A stretch of 64,000 nt of DNA from Bermanella sp047621325 (GCA_047621325.1 JBLHLT010000003.1:62001-126000), one strand, 5' to 3'. Shown: positions 1 to 9,958, numbered from the stretch's first letter. Notes: generated from the sequence alone by a model not told the origin. Program-made: numbers and translations.

Positions 1-56
1 TAAATTTACTAAAAACGGTATGATAAACAGCAAATTACAACAAGAATACAAGCATT

Positions 57-1736
57 ATGTCCAACCTAAGCGGCATCGCTCGTCAATTCGTTGAACGAGA
101 CTTACTCAGTGAACAACAAGCACTAACCTTGATTAGCGAAGCCAATAAAGAGCAGCGCTCTTTCATATTGCATGCTCTATTGTCTGGTAGCTGCAAGTCT
201 AAAGAGGTTGCCCAGTTAGTATCTGATGAATTTGGTCTCCCCTACCTAGACTTAGCCGCCATGGACCCAGAGCACTTTGTTTTGGACTTAGTTAATGCCG
301 ATTTATTAGAAAAACATAAAGTTTTACCTATTTTTAAACGCGGTAACCGCTTACACCTTGCCCAAGCAGACCCTTCAGATATGTCGGCTTTGGATGATGT
401 GAAATTCGCCACTGGCATGACAGTAGACGCCACCGTCGTTGAATATGACAAACTGAATATCATTCTAGAAAAACTACAAGCTGGAAGTACCGCATTTGAT
501 GACCTCGGGGATGACCTCGATCTAGCAGACGATGAACCACAAAAAAAAGAGAGTGAAGATGACAGTACAGGTGATGAAGCACCTATTGTTCGCTTCATTA
601 ATAAGATGCTGCTTGATGCTATTAAAATGGGATCATCTGACTTACATTTTGAGCCTTATGAAAAACGCTATCGCGTACGCTACCGCACCGATGGTGTACT
701 GCATGAAGTAGCCTCTCCTCCTGTTAATCTTTCTGGCAAAATTGCAGCCCGCTTAAAAGTCATGTCACAAATGGATATTTCAGAGCGTCGCGTCCCACAA
801 GACGGCCGAATTAAAATGAAAATATCCAAAAGCAAGTCCATCGACTTTCGCGTAAATACACTACCTACCCTTTGGGGCGAAAAAATCGTACTGCGTATTC
901 TCGACCCATCCAGTGCCCAGCTGGGTATTGATGCACTAGGATATGAACCTGAACAGAAAAAACTATATATGGATGCCTTATCTCAACCACAAGGCATGAT
1001 ATTAGTAACTGGGCCAACTGGTTCGGGTAAAACGGTATCGTTATATACTGGCTTAAACATCTTGAACGTTGAAGGAACTAACATTTCAACCGCAGAAGAT
1101 CCAGTTGAGATAAACCTCGAAGGCATCAATCAAGTTAACGTAAACGCAAAAGTCGGGTTAGACTTTGCCGAGGCATTACGCTCATTCCTACGACAAGACC
1201 CTGACATTGTTATGGTGGGTGAGATTCGAGATTTGGATACTGCAGGTATTGCCATTAAAGCAGCGCAAACCGGTCACTTGGTATTATCCACACTCCATAC
1301 AAACAGCGCCCCTGAAACACTAACCCGTTTAGCGAATATGGGGGTGCCAGCATTTAACATTGCCACATCTGTAAGCTTAATCATCGCGCAGCGACTTGGT
1401 CGTCGATTATGCAGTATCTGTAAAACTAAAGCAGATATTCCCAATGAAGCACTTAAAGAAGCTGGCTTTACTGATAAAATGCTTACCGACGCAACACTAT
1501 TTAAACCCGTTGGTTGTGATGCCTGCAGTGGTGGCTATAAAGGCCGTGTTGGTATATATGAGGTAGTTCGCATCACTGATGCTATCTCTCGTATTATCAT
1601 GGAGGGCGGTAATGCGATTGAAATTGCCGATATAGCCCGTAAAGAAGGCTTTAATAACTTAAGAACATCCGCTCTTATGAAAGTTGCTCAGGGTGTCACT
1701 AGCCTTGAAGAAGCTAATCGAGTGACCTCAGGGTAG
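57..1736 (+). CDS. pilB: Type IV pilus assembly ATPase PilB
   Basis: Cytoplasmic hexameric ATPase that drives type IV pilus extension. The 559-residue length matches the family. An N-terminal MshEN-like domain is followed by a short acidic linker (about residues 150-175) and the GspE/PilB ATPase domain. Walker A GPTGSGKT lies at 319-326, the Walker B region DIVMVGE at about 383-389, and the zinc-binding cysteine pairs at C452/C455 and C487/C490. It is followed 12 bp later by pilC and then pilD, the standard pilBCD order. The pilin gene, often upstream, would lie outside the window. Confidence 0.97.
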   Translation: MSNLSGIARQFVERDLLSEQQALTLISEANKEQRSFILHALLSGSCKSKEVAQLVSDEFGLPYLDLAAMDPEHFVLDLVNADLLEKHKVLPIFKRGNRLHLAQADPSDMSALDDVKFATGMTVDATVVEYDKLNIILEKLQAGSTAFDDLGDDLDLADDEPQKKESEDDSTGDEAPIVRFINKMLLDAIKMGSSDLHFEPYEKRYRVRYRTDGVLHEVASPPVNLSGKIAARLKVMSQMDISERRVPQDGRIKMKISKSKSIDFRVNTLPTLWGEKIVLRILDPSSAQLGIDALGYEPEQKKLYMDALSQPQGMILVTGPTGSGKTVSLYTGLNILNVEGTNISTAEDPVEINLEGINQVNVNAKVGLDFAEALRSFLRQDPDIVMVGEIRDLDTAGIAIKAAQTGHLVLSTLHTNSAPETLTRLANMGVPAFNIATSVSLIIAQRLGRRLCSICKTKADIPNEALKEAGFTDKMLTDATLFKPVGCDACSGGYKGRVGIYEVVRITDAISRIIMEGGNAIEIADIARKEGFNNLRTSALMKVAQGVTSLEEANRVTSG

Positions 1737-1748
1737 TAGGAATTCAGC

Positions 1749-2984
1749 ATGGCTAAAACGAAAACGGTAACCTTCCAGTGGGAAGGTAGTAATAAACGCG
1801 GGCAAAAAATAGAAGGCGAAATGCTAGGTGAAAACTCTGCAATCGTTAAAGCCCAGTTACGTAAGCAAGGTATCATTCCTAAAAAAATCCGCCGAAAATC
1901 TGAAGGGTTATTTGGGATTGGTGGCAGTGGTGGTGGGGGTCGCTCCAAAAAAATCAAAAATTTGGACATAACAATATTTTTGCGACAGCTAGCAACCATG
2001 TCTAAAGCGGGCGTGCCCCTAATGCAAGGTTTGGAAATAGTAGCGGATGGATTAGAAAACCCCGCAATGCAAAAAGTAGTCTTAGGCATTAAAGATGATG
2101 TGGCTGCCGGTAATGACTTTGCATCATGCTTGAAAAAATTCCCCAATCAGTTTGACCAACTGACCTGTGCATTAATTGAATCAGGCGAACAGTCTGGTGC
2201 GCTTGAGCAAATGCTAGACCGCGTTGCAATCTATAAAGAAAAGTCAGAAGCCTTAAAGCAAAAAGTGTCCAAAGCTCTTAAATATCCAATTGTGACCTTG
2301 CTTATCGCCTCCGTGGTTACGGTAATATTATTAGTAAAAGTTGTACCGACATTCCAAGGGATGTTCGCAAGTTTTGATAGTGAGCTACCTGCCGCAACTC
2401 AATTTGTGGTCGAAATTTCAGAGTGGCTTCAAGCTAATTACTTAGTTCTATTTGGCTCTATTGCTGGGTTGTTTTTTGGATTACGTGAGGCCGTCAAACG
2501 CAGCCCAAGGATGGCAGAAGAAAAAGACAAGCTAATATTAAAAATGCCTATTGTAGGCGAAATCATGAAAAAAAGTGCCGTTGCTCGTTTTGGTCGAGTT
2601 CTATCCACCACATTCGCTGCAGGTGTGCCATTAGTTGATGCACTAGAGAGTGTAGCTGAGGCTTCAGGCAACGTGGTATATCGCGATGCAATTTTAAAAA
2701 TTCAAGATGAAGTGTCTACTGGTACTCAAATGAATGCCGCCATTCGCGCCACTGGTGTATTTCCAAATATGGTGGTGCAAATGGTTGCTATCGGTGAAGA
2801 ATCTGGTGCGCTTGATGCAATGTTAGAAAAAATAGCTACCTACTATGAAGATGAAGTCGATAATTTAGTTGATGGTCTAACAGCCATGATAGAACCACTA
2901 GTAATGGCCTTTTTAGGTGTGGTTGTGGGTGGTTTACTTATCGCCATGTACCTACCAATATTCTCTATGGGCGACGCAATGTAA
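1749..2984 (+). CDS. pilC: Type IV pilus inner-membrane platform protein PilC
   Basis: Polytopic inner-membrane protein that couples the PilB motor to pilin insertion. At 411 residues it has the family length. It carries two type II secretion F domains, each with the typical 'AGVPL' segment (near residues 88 and 290), and three hydrophobic segments near 178-200, 230-250 and 380-400. A good ribosome-binding site, AGGAA, stands 8 bp before the ATG. It is co-directional with pilB and pilD and very probably in the same operon. Confidence 0.96.
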   Translation: MAKTKTVTFQWEGSNKRGQKIEGEMLGENSAIVKAQLRKQGIIPKKIRRKSEGLFGIGGSGGGGRSKKIKNLDITIFLRQLATMSKAGVPLMQGLEIVADGLENPAMQKVVLGIKDDVAAGNDFASCLKKFPNQFDQLTCALIESGEQSGALEQMLDRVAIYKEKSEALKQKVSKALKYPIVTLLIASVVTVILLVKVVPTFQGMFASFDSELPAATQFVVEISEWLQANYLVLFGSIAGLFFGLREAVKRSPRMAEEKDKLILKMPIVGEIMKKSAVARFGRVLSTTFAAGVPLVDALESVAEASGNVVYRDAILKIQDEVSTGTQMNAAIRATGVFPNMVVQMVAIGEESGALDAMLEKIATYYEDEVDNLVDGLTAMIEPLVMAFLGVVVGGLLIAMYLPIFSMGDAM

Positions 2985-3034
2985 TTTGTGTTTTCTAGTT
3001 AATAAAAATTAATCGACAGTTATAAGTAGTCCAT

Positions 3035-3913
3035 ATGTTTCATGTATTTATCCAAAACCCTGTTTTATTTTATAGCTGTGTCTTTGTATTCAGTTTATGC
3101 ATTGGCAGCTTTTTAAACGTGGTGGCTTATCGCTTACCGGTTATGATGCGAAGACAAGCCAAAGCGGATTATTTTGAAATAACCGAGCAAGAAGCCGAGT
3201 ACGAAAAACTAACGAATGAACCTGCATTTAATCTAATGCTACCCCATTCAAGCTGTCCAAAATGCAAAGCCACTATTAAACCTTGGCAAAACATCCCTAT
3301 TATTAGTTATCTTTGGTTAAGAGGTCAGTGTGCAAACTGCAAAGTAGCTATTAGTGCGCGTTACCCAGTTGTTGAAGCGGCAACAGGTTTATTCGGTTTA
3401 TTGATAGCACTGCAATTCGGCGTCACCCTTCAAACCATAATATTACTCTTAGTCAGTTACTTTTTAGTGGTCCTAACTCTAATTGATTTAGATGAATACT
3501 TATTACCAGATAGCCTTACACTTCCACTTATTTGGATTGGTTTAATCGCCAATAGCTTTAACGTATTTACGTCACTAGAAAGTGCGGTATATGGCGCAGT
3601 AGCCGGCTACCTTTCATTGTGGTCTATCTTCTGGTTATTTAAGTTAGTAACCGGCAAAGAAGGCATGGGTTATGGTGACTTTAAATTGCTCGCTGCCATT
3701 GGCGCATTACTAGGCTGGCAAGCGCTACCTATGGTGATTTTATTATCCAGTGCCGTAGGTGCTGTTGTCGGTATTGCTATGATTGTTATTTTGGGCCGTG
3801 ATAAAAATATCCCAATTCCTTTTGGCCCATACTTAGCGGCGGCGGGTTTCATTGCCGCTCTATGGGGTCATGATATTACTCAGCTATATTTTTCTTTTAT
3901 GGGCATCAAGTAA
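3035..3913 (+). CDS. pilD: Prepilin leader peptidase / N-methyltransferase PilD
   Basis: Integral-membrane aspartyl protease that cleaves class III signal peptides of prepilins and pseudopilins and methylates the new N-terminus. The cytoplasmic zinc-binding cysteines C74/C77 and C99/C102 of the methylase domain are present. The two catalytic aspartates are D151 and D215, the latter in the GxGD motif. Their spacing of 64 residues equals that in Pseudomonas PilD (D149/D213). The stop codon abuts the coaE start with no gap, which implies translational coupling. Confidence 0.97.
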   Translation: MFHVFIQNPVLFYSCVFVFSLCIGSFLNVVAYRLPVMMRRQAKADYFEITEQEAEYEKLTNEPAFNLMLPHSSCPKCKATIKPWQNIPIISYLWLRGQCANCKVAISARYPVVEAATGLFGLLIALQFGVTLQTIILLLVSYFLVVLTLIDLDEYLLPDSLTLPLIWIGLIANSFNVFTSLESAVYGAVAGYLSLWSIFWLFKLVTGKEGMGYGDFKLLAAIGALLGWQALPMVILLSSAVGAVVGIAMIVILGRDKNIPIPFGPYLAAAGFIAALWGHDITQLYFSFMGIK

Positions 3914-4522
3914 ATGCTCATTATCGGCGTAACAGGGGGCATTGGTAGTGGCAAGACAGCTGTTACCAATGCATTCTCAACACATGGTATTGATATCGTT
4001 GATGCTGATATTGCTGCTCGAACCGTTGTGGAAAAAGGCTCTGCCGGCTTACAACAAATTCGTGAACACTTTGGCTCCGATATACTATTAGGGAATGGTA
4101 CGCTTAACCGCGCAAAACTGCGCGAGATTATTTTTAAAGACGCTGACGCTAAGAAGTGGCTAGAGCAACTGACCCATCCGTTAATTCGCCAAGAGATTAT
4201 AAGCGGTTTACAAAAAAGCAATAGCCCATACACAATTTTGGTATCCCCACTCTTAATTGAATCCGGACAGCATCAATTAGTTAATAGAGTATTGGTCGTT
4301 GATGTGCCAGTTGAACTACAAGTACAACGCGCCTGCGAACGAGATGACAATGCCCAAGCGCAAGTAGAAGCCATCATAGCAAGTCAATTAGATCGTAATA
4401 AACGATTAAGCTTTGCCGATGATATAATTGTAAATGACAAAACCCTAGAACACTTGCAACAGCAAGTGGCTCAGCTCAATCAGCAGTACGTAAGATTAAG
4501 TGAGGAACATCATGAAAGTTAA
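3914..4522 (+). CDS. coaE: Dephospho-CoA kinase
   Basis: Catalyses the last step of coenzyme A synthesis, ATP-dependent phosphorylation of the 3'-OH of dephospho-CoA. The 202-residue length is normal. The P-loop GGIGSGKT is at residues 8-15, followed by the conserved 'DIVDADIAAR' segment and the lid region 'LTHPLIR'. The ATG starts directly after the pilD stop. The pilD-coaE-yacG order is conserved in many gammaproteobacteria. Confidence 0.96.
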   Translation: MLIIGVTGGIGSGKTAVTNAFSTHGIDIVDADIAARTVVEKGSAGLQQIREHFGSDILLGNGTLNRAKLREIIFKDADAKKWLEQLTHPLIRQEIISGLQKSNSPYTILVSPLLIESGQHQLVNRVLVVDVPVELQVQRACERDDNAQAQVEAIIASQLDRNKRLSFADDIIVNDKTLEHLQQQVAQLNQQYVRLSEEHHES

Positions 4523-4712
4523 TTGCCCAACCTGCTCTAAGCCTGTTGAATGGAACGAAGAATCAAAATCTCGCCCATTTTGCTGTGATCGCTGTCGCCT
4601 AATCGACCTTGGCCAGTGGGCGAATGAAGAGCATGCTATTCCAGGTAAAACAGCCGAAGAAGAGTTAATGAGCGAACAGCTTAAAGACATCGAAAATGGC
4701 TCTTTCCATTAA
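4512..4712 (+). CDS. yacG: DNA gyrase inhibitor / zinc-binding protein YacG
   Basis: Small treble-clef zinc protein; the E. coli homologue binds GyrB and inhibits gyrase. The zinc ligands C5, C8, C24 and C28 match the family spacing C-x2-C-x15-C-x3-C. I chose the ATG at 4512 over the in-frame GTG at 4500 because GAGGA at 4502-4506 is a well-placed ribosome-binding site for the ATG, and the 66-residue product then begins directly before the first zinc motif. It overlaps the end of coaE by 11 bp. Confidence 0.93.
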   Translation: MKVNCPTCSKPVEWNEESKSRPFCCDRCRLIDLGQWANEEHAIPGKTAEEELMSEQLKDIENGSFH

Positions 4713-4726
4713 ATATCTAGGCAATA

Positions 4727-4758
4727 AAAAAACCGACCTTTTGAGTCGGTTTTACTTT
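4727..4758. terminator. Bidirectional rho-independent terminator
   Basis: Perfect stem AAAACCGAC / GTCGGTTTT around a 7-nt loop, with T-rich tails on both strands; the minus-strand tail is the stronger. It lies between the convergent yacG and the TPR/TonB operon and can end both. Confidence 0.85.
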
Positions 4759-4833
4759 TGAGCCAATGGTCATTGGCACGGATCAGTGTTTAAGGGGGAT
4801 ATACTCGACACTTTATGATTACGTTAATCTTTC

Positions 4834-6126
4834 TTAAGTACCGCTCGCCATATAGTTACGACGCTTCTGCTCCCCTTCTATATAACCCAACCACTGTGTG
4901 GCTGATTTTTCAATTTCAGGGAACGCTTTTGCTTGCTCAAATGTTATTTTTGCAGCACTTAGATCATCAAGATTAAATTGAACCAGACCTTTTAATATTA
5001 GTGCTTCATTTTGCTTTTTAAAATCTTCATCTTTTAAAGATTGATTAACATTCGCTAGTGCTTTATCCCACTCTTGACGCTCTGTATGAATTTGAGCCAG
5101 CTTATAAAAATCCTTTCCTGATTGAGTTTCACTCGCGGCTTGCGTCATAATTTTGATAGCTTCATCATATTCTTTCGCGATCATTAACGCGTCGCCCAAT
5201 AACGAAAGATTTCTACCACTTTGATCTACCACGCCCGACTTAATACCTTTGATTAAAACCTGTGCGGCTTTATAAGGCACCTCTTGTGACAACATGGCTT
5301 GGGCAAAACTTACTATATGAGATTCTTTTTCTAACAACCCCTGATCATAGGCAGTCTCAATAATAGATAGTTCTTTTTCAGGCTTGCCCAGTTCGTTATA
5401 AACTGCACCTAATTGAATCCAGTATTGAGGTTTAGGGTATAAGGTAATTAAGTCCTTTAACGTGCGTTCCATTGCGGTAAAATCTTTATTTTGATAATAC
5501 ACAGCACGCTCAACTAATAACCAGCTCTCACGAGGCTGCTTGCCTTGTTGCTGAACAATCGCAATGGCTTTTTTCACATCAGGTAAAGCTTGATTATAGT
5601 TCTCTAACTGATAATTCATTTGTGCTCGTAAGATGTAAGCCTCAGGACCTGGTTTTTCAACCACTGCAAACCATTTATTTAAAGCAGAAATTGATTTTTT
5701 ATAATCTTCTTGAATTAAATACAACTTAGCCACGCTATAAAGAGTGGTTTGCTCTAAGCTTTCAGGTAAGTTTTTTGTTGCCAATACATTATTATAAGCA
5801 CTTACAGCTGCTGAATAATTTTCACGATTAAATTCAACATAAGCCACCATATTCCAAGTCATTGCTGTCTCATACGAGTTACGTGGAATATTCTCTATGG
5901 TTTTCACATACTCTAATGCTTCATCATATTTTTTCTCATCAGAAAGCTGACGAACATTATCCAGTTTTTTATAAATCGCTGGCCTCATAGTTTGCGCACG
6001 CTTTACACGACGAGGTTTTTTCTCTTCTTCAGCTGCATAGCTTTTTGATACCGAGATAGGAGTGACCGATGTCACTCCAAATATCAGTGATGCTAATAAC
6101 AAAACTGAAACGAAAGAATGTTTCAT
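4834..6126 (-). CDS. Periplasmic TPR protein of the TonB2-type system
   Basis: A 430-residue protein with a clear signal peptide (cleavage probably after about residue 31, ...SYA|AEEE). The rest is tetratricopeptide-like helical hairpins, such as 'YDEALEYVKTIENIP', 'YSAAVSAYNNVLA' and 'YDEAIKIMTQAA'. It is the last gene of a DUF3450-TtpC-ExbB-ExbD-TonB-TPR operon, a set known from Vibrio, Shewanella and relatives. A TPR protein in this position is thought to assist energy-dependent outer-membrane transport, but its exact role is not visible from sequence. It is separated from tonB by 10 bp. Confidence 0.85.
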   Translation of the reverse strand: MKHSFVSVLLLASLIFGVTSVTPISVSKSYAAEEEKKPRRVKRAQTMRPAIYKKLDNVRQLSDEKKYDEALEYVKTIENIPRNSYETAMTWNMVAYVEFNRENYSAAVSAYNNVLATKNLPESLEQTTLYSVAKLYLIQEDYKKSISALNKWFAVVEKPGPEAYILRAQMNYQLENYNQALPDVKKAIAIVQQQGKQPRESWLLVERAVYYQNKDFTAMERTLKDLITLYPKPQYWIQLGAVYNELGKPEKELSIIETAYDQGLLEKESHIVSFAQAMLSQEVPYKAAQVLIKGIKSGVVDQSGRNLSLLGDALMIAKEYDEAIKIMTQAASETQSGKDFYKLAQIHTERQEWDKALANVNQSLKDEDFKKQNEALILKGLVQFNLDDLSAAKITFEQAKAFPEIEKSATQWLGYIEGEQKRRNYMASGT

Positions 6127-6136
6127 AATATCGACC

Positions 6137-6760
6137 TCACTTACTGCTTTTATCTAATTCAAAACGAATGATGTTACGAATACCCGTTACTTCAACCGCT
6201 TCGCCATTTTCTATTTTTGGCTTGTATTTGAATTTCTTAGCCGCACTGATCGCTGCACGATCAAAAATGTTCGGCGGATCTGCTTCAATGACTTTCGGGT
6301 CGACTACGGCCCCTAGCTTACTAACGGTAAATTCCAGTACCACATAGCCTTCTATGCCTTTTTGAGCAGCACGGCGAGGGTATTGCGGCGCAACCTTCAC
6401 TATCGGCAAATATTCACCGTCGCCGCTACTACCAGTAAGACCCGCATCGACGCTTAAATCTGCGCCTAAGTCTAAACCGCCAATATCCATATCACTTGAA
6501 CTGCGATCAAATTCAGGTTTCGACATCTCAGGTTTTTCTGGCTCTTGTGGCGGAGCCGGTGGTTTTTTAGGCTGACGACTTTTAGTATGAATTTCATCAT
6601 CTTGCTGAATATGAACAAACTCGACTAATTTGCCAAAATCGTTATCTTCGATTACAGATCCACCTGACGAAATCAAACCCTGCATCATCAGTGCTACACA
6701 AAAGGTAACACCTGCTGCAACAGCCATGGCGAATCCAAATCGAGGGGCTGCATTCAACAT
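6137..6760 (-). CDS. tonB: TonB energy-transducing protein (TonB2 type)
   Basis: Inner-membrane-anchored periplasmic protein that passes proton-motive energy to outer-membrane receptors. One N-terminal transmembrane helix (about residues 10-30) is followed by a short proline/lysine-rich spacer ('KKPPAPPQEPEKP'). The C-terminal TonB domain has the typical 'YPRRAAQKGIEGYVVLEF' start. I placed the start at the ATG at 6760, one base after the exbD stop, giving 207 residues; the longer frame would overlap exbD by 56 bp. The short spacer is typical of TonB2 proteins. Confidence 0.92.
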   Translation of the reverse strand: MLNAAPRFGFAMAVAAGVTFCVALMMQGLISSGGSVIEDNDFGKLVEFVHIQQDDEIHTKSRQPKKPPAPPQEPEKPEMSKPEFDRSSSDMDIGGLDLGADLSVDAGLTGSSGDGEYLPIVKVAPQYPRRAAQKGIEGYVVLEFTVSKLGAVVDPKVIEADPPNIFDRAAISAAKKFKYKPKIENGEAVEVTGIRNIIRFELDKSSK

Positions 6761-6761
6761 A

Positions 6762-7172
6762 TTATGGTGACTCCGTTGCCAGTGATACATCGTAAACACC
6801 CGCTGCTCTGGCTGCATCCATTACCGCTACTAACGTTTTTGTTTTAGCTTCTTCATCCGCTTGCACAACAACTGTCCCTTGGGGGTTTTCGGCATGTAAG
6901 CGCTCGATGTTTGCACGAACTTGGCTTTCTTGTACCTGGCGCTTGTTGATCCAAATTTCACCGTTTTCAGTAATCGCAATTAATATATTCGCACGAGGCT
7001 TAGCGACTGATGTGCTTGCATCAGGGCGATTTACTTCAATACCCGACTCTTTAACAAACGAAGCCGTTACAATAAAGAAAATCAACATGATAAATACAAC
7101 GTCCAACATTGGCGTAATATCAATCTCACCTTCTTCTGCTTCTGGCGTCAGATTTTGAAATCCGCGTCTCAT
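6762..7172 (-). CDS. exbD: Biopolymer transport protein ExbD
   Basis: 136 residues, one transmembrane helix near residues 22-44 and a periplasmic domain. D24 in 'ITPMLDVVFIMLIFF' corresponds to the essential proton-path aspartate (D25) of E. coli ExbD. It sits between exbB and tonB in the operon and forms the proton channel with the ExbB proteins. Confidence 0.95.
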   Translation of the reverse strand: MRRGFQNLTPEAEEGEIDITPMLDVVFIMLIFFIVTASFVKESGIEVNRPDASTSVAKPRANILIAITENGEIWINKRQVQESQVRANIERLHAENPQGTVVVQADEEAKTKTLVAVMDAARAAGVYDVSLATESP

Positions 7173-7201
7173 AATGTATTCCTCAAAATCATAACTATTA
7201 A

Positions 7202-7723
7202 TTAGTGATCAAATGTTAATTTATCTTCGATATTTGATTTTTGACGTTTGGTGTAGCGTTGGATTAACGACTGTGCAAATAACCCTGTTAACGCACCTAC
7301 CATGCCAGCCATTGTTGGAATAGTGGCTTTAGATATGCCTGAAGCCATCGCCCTTGGGCTGCCATTACCTATAAATGCCATCACATCAAATACTTCTATC
7401 ATGCCTGTTACCGTACCAAGTAAACCAAACAACGGACAAAGACCCACTAGCATCTTAATTGTTCGTGTATTGGTTTCTAATCCCATTTCAACATTGGCTA
7501 CCAAATCCAAACGGATCTGGTGAGCATGCCAGCTGGTTCGTTCTTTGCGCGATTCCCATTCGGCAATCGCTTTAGATACCAGCTCTTTATGGCTTATAGA
7601 AAAGTAGGCAACGCGTTCTAAAATAAATAACCAAAGTAAAAATATTAAACCTAAGATGGCTAGAACAACGTCACCGCCACGCTCTGTAAATAAATATACT
7701 TGCTCATACGCGTCATAAAACAT
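7202..7723 (-). CDS. exbB: ExbB-type MotA/TolQ/ExbB proton channel protein
   Basis: 173 residues with three transmembrane segments and the conserved TolQ/ExbB block 'LCPLFGLLGTVTGMIEVF' near residues 93-110. This is the short ExbB2 type. The longer upstream paralogue shares the same motif, so the operon has two ExbB-family proteins, as in Vibrio TonB2 systems. Its start lies 3 bp after the stop of the upstream gene. Confidence 0.93.
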   Translation of the reverse strand: MFYDAYEQVYLFTERGGDVVLAILGLIFLLWLFILERVAYFSISHKELVSKAIAEWESRKERTSWHAHQIRLDLVANVEMGLETNTRTIKMLVGLCPLFGLLGTVTGMIEVFDVMAFIGNGSPRAMASGISKATIPTMAGMVGALTGLFAQSLIQRYTKRQKSNIEDKLTFDH

Positions 7724-7726
7724 AAT

Positions 7727-9109
7727 TTAAGCCGCCTTTGCTTGATATTCTTCTTCTGCTTTACGGGCCAAAATACCTGTTGCACGCTCTTGTAATATTT
7801 GAATCAACTCACGGCTTTTGTTGTTTGTCATAGTGTGTAAGAACACACATGGAATCGCTGCAACCAGACCTAATACAGTGGTCACCAGTGCTTGAGAAAT
7901 ACCACCCGCCATTAGCTTAGGATCACCCGTACCAAATAAAGACATGGTTTCAAATACATCGATCATACCGGTCACTGTACCCAATAGACCTAATAGGGGT
8001 GCAACTACTGAAATAATTTTTATCCAGTTAATGCCTTTACTTAAACGAGGGATTTCATTTGAAATGGCTTCGCCCAAATGTAGCTCTAATGTTTCAGTAT
8101 CTGCACGGCTATTTGCATGGTATGCGGCCATAACACGACCAAGTGCATTGTCGTCGGACGGCGTATCATTTTCCATTTGTCTTTTAATGCGTTTTGATTC
8201 AGCGGTTAACCATGTCATGCGAATAAGTGAAAGCAGAACACCAATAATTGCCAGCACCAAAATAATGTAACCCACTACACCACCTTGCTGAATGCGTTCG
8301 GTTAAGCCAGCTGTTTGTCCCATAATTTTAAGTAATTGACCTCGACTTGGGTCAATCCAAAATCCAGTCATTTCAGAATTTGCATACTCTAAGTCAGCCG
8401 CAGGACCGTTGTATCGAGAACCTGGTTGAACTTCAAGCTCGACTAGTTTTTTAGCTTCAAGATCCCATACAAGATAATTACCTTCAGCGACTACATTAAA
8501 ACCACCAACACGAGTAACGCTTTTAGTAATGGTCTCACCATTTGGTAAAACAACTGATGCGTCATACTGTGCAATATCACCGGTTAGTGTCATTTCACGT
8601 TGCATCTCGAACCAAAGCTGCTCTAGGTGATCAATACTTGGCAATTCAGAAGACGAACCCGCTAACTTAATTAAATTTGTTAAAAAGACTTCGCGACCCC
8701 CTACTTGAGAGCTAATCACAGAGCCTTCGAATACACCTTGCGTATCACCAGCAACTTGTTGCAATACACCAAACATTTCTTTAAGTGAGCCTAAGCGATT
8801 ATTCAAGCGCTCTTGAGCGACATTGACTTTTTCTTCGTTTTGGGCAAAGCGCTGCTCTTTTTCAGCACTTTCTTTTTCTAGGCGTGCTCGTTCTTTTTTC
8901 TCGTTATTTAAAAGATTTTCTTGGTCGTATTTAGCAATATTGAAACGCTTCATACGCGCATTAAATTCTGCGTTATCGCGTGCTTGGCCCTCTTTAACAA
9001 GAGTCAACAATGCATCCATATCTAAACCTGATTTAGCATCATTCGCTTGAACAGGCATAACCAAAGAAACAGCAACCGCGCCGATTGCAAATAGATTACG
9101 TAATTTCAT
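7727..9109 (-). CDS. TtpC-like MotA/TolQ/ExbB protein with periplasmic coiled coil
   Basis: 460 residues. A signal peptide (about 1-22) precedes a charged coiled-coil stretch (about 45-115) and a periplasmic domain. After a transmembrane helix near 275-297, the C-terminal half carries the TolQ/ExbB domain with 'VVAPLLGLLGTVTGMIDVF'. This architecture matches TtpC, the TonB2-associated protein needed for iron transport in pathogenic vibrios. The start codon overlaps the upstream stop (TAATG). The annotation as TtpC-like rests on architecture and operon position. Confidence 0.88.
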   Translation of the reverse strand: MKLRNLFAIGAVAVSLVMPVQANDAKSGLDMDALLTLVKEGQARDNAEFNARMKRFNIAKYDQENLLNNEKKERARLEKESAEKEQRFAQNEEKVNVAQERLNNRLGSLKEMFGVLQQVAGDTQGVFEGSVISSQVGGREVFLTNLIKLAGSSSELPSIDHLEQLWFEMQREMTLTGDIAQYDASVVLPNGETITKSVTRVGGFNVVAEGNYLVWDLEAKKLVELEVQPGSRYNGPAADLEYANSEMTGFWIDPSRGQLLKIMGQTAGLTERIQQGGVVGYIILVLAIIGVLLSLIRMTWLTAESKRIKRQMENDTPSDDNALGRVMAAYHANSRADTETLELHLGEAISNEIPRLSKGINWIKIISVVAPLLGLLGTVTGMIDVFETMSLFGTGDPKLMAGGISQALVTTVLGLVAAIPCVFLHTMTNNKSRELIQILQERATGILARKAEEEYQAKAA

Positions 9110-9894
9110 TATTTCGCCTCCGCAGTTACAGCAACAGGGGCAGCGACCGGCACTTTGATTAATTGTGGTGCTGCTTGTTCACGGGCAATACGAATACCCA
9201 TCATGATTTTGCTTTTATAAGATGAGTCAAGATCATCAAATTGATTGGTTTTGGTATTCCAAACACCTAAGGTTTGACCATCAAGTGATTGATATACAAG
9301 AGAGATTCGACCTGTACGTAAAAAATCAACTTCACGCTCAGAGCCATTAATGACGACATCACCACGATACGATTCGATAGTACGGCCATAATCAATTTCG
9401 GTTTGATACGCTTCCATCACCTTGCGGTATTTTTCTGCAACGGTAACATCTGAACGGCCCATCATATCTTTAATTTTAGCGACACGTTGGGTTCGTTGCT
9501 CTACTAAGAAAGGGATATCAGCCTTTACAAATTGATCAATGGCATCAATCATACGTAACATTAGTGGGGTAATTTGACGCTCTATAAGGGTTACTTGGCG
9601 AATACTTTCATCTATTTTTAACAGTTCATTTTCTTGATTTAAAAGCTGTTTATTAAGCTGTTCGATATAAACATTTAGGCCTTCAACTTCTTTAACGACA
9701 CTACGATATTCACGTTCTGCTGTACGAGTTTGACCATCTACATTATCGATTTTAACTTGAGCTTGCTGAGCGTTACCAACACGATCAACACCTTTATTAA
9801 TGGCTTGGTCCATATTGGCGGCTTGAGCATGCATTACGCTGACCGAAAGGAAAGCGCTTGCTAATAAGCAGCTGGCTTTATTGTGAAACGGCAT
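9109..9894 (-). CDS. DUF3450 periplasmic coiled-coil protein
   Basis: 261 residues with a signal peptide (cleavage near ...HAQA|AN) and a long coiled coil at about 50-110, then a compact C-terminal part. This is the usual first gene of TonB2/TtpC operons. The family has no established biochemical activity; association with the ExbB/TtpC complex is inferred from conserved linkage. It is the promoter-proximal gene and is preceded by a PhoB-box-like promoter. Confidence 0.87.
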   Translation of the reverse strand: MPFHNKASCLLASAFLSVSVMHAQAANMDQAINKGVDRVGNAQQAQVKIDNVDGQTRTAEREYRSVVKEVEGLNVYIEQLNKQLLNQENELLKIDESIRQVTLIERQITPLMLRMIDAIDQFVKADIPFLVEQRTQRVAKIKDMMGRSDVTVAEKYRKVMEAYQTEIDYGRTIESYRGDVVINGSEREVDFLRTGRISLVYQSLDGQTLGVWNTKTNQFDDLDSSYKSKIMMGIRIAREQAAPQLIKVPVAAPVAVTAEAK

Positions 9895-9958
9895 ACAATA
9901 TTTCCTGTTATTTATTAACGCTCTTTAATGAGAGCTAGAGTAATGATTGACAGGAAGG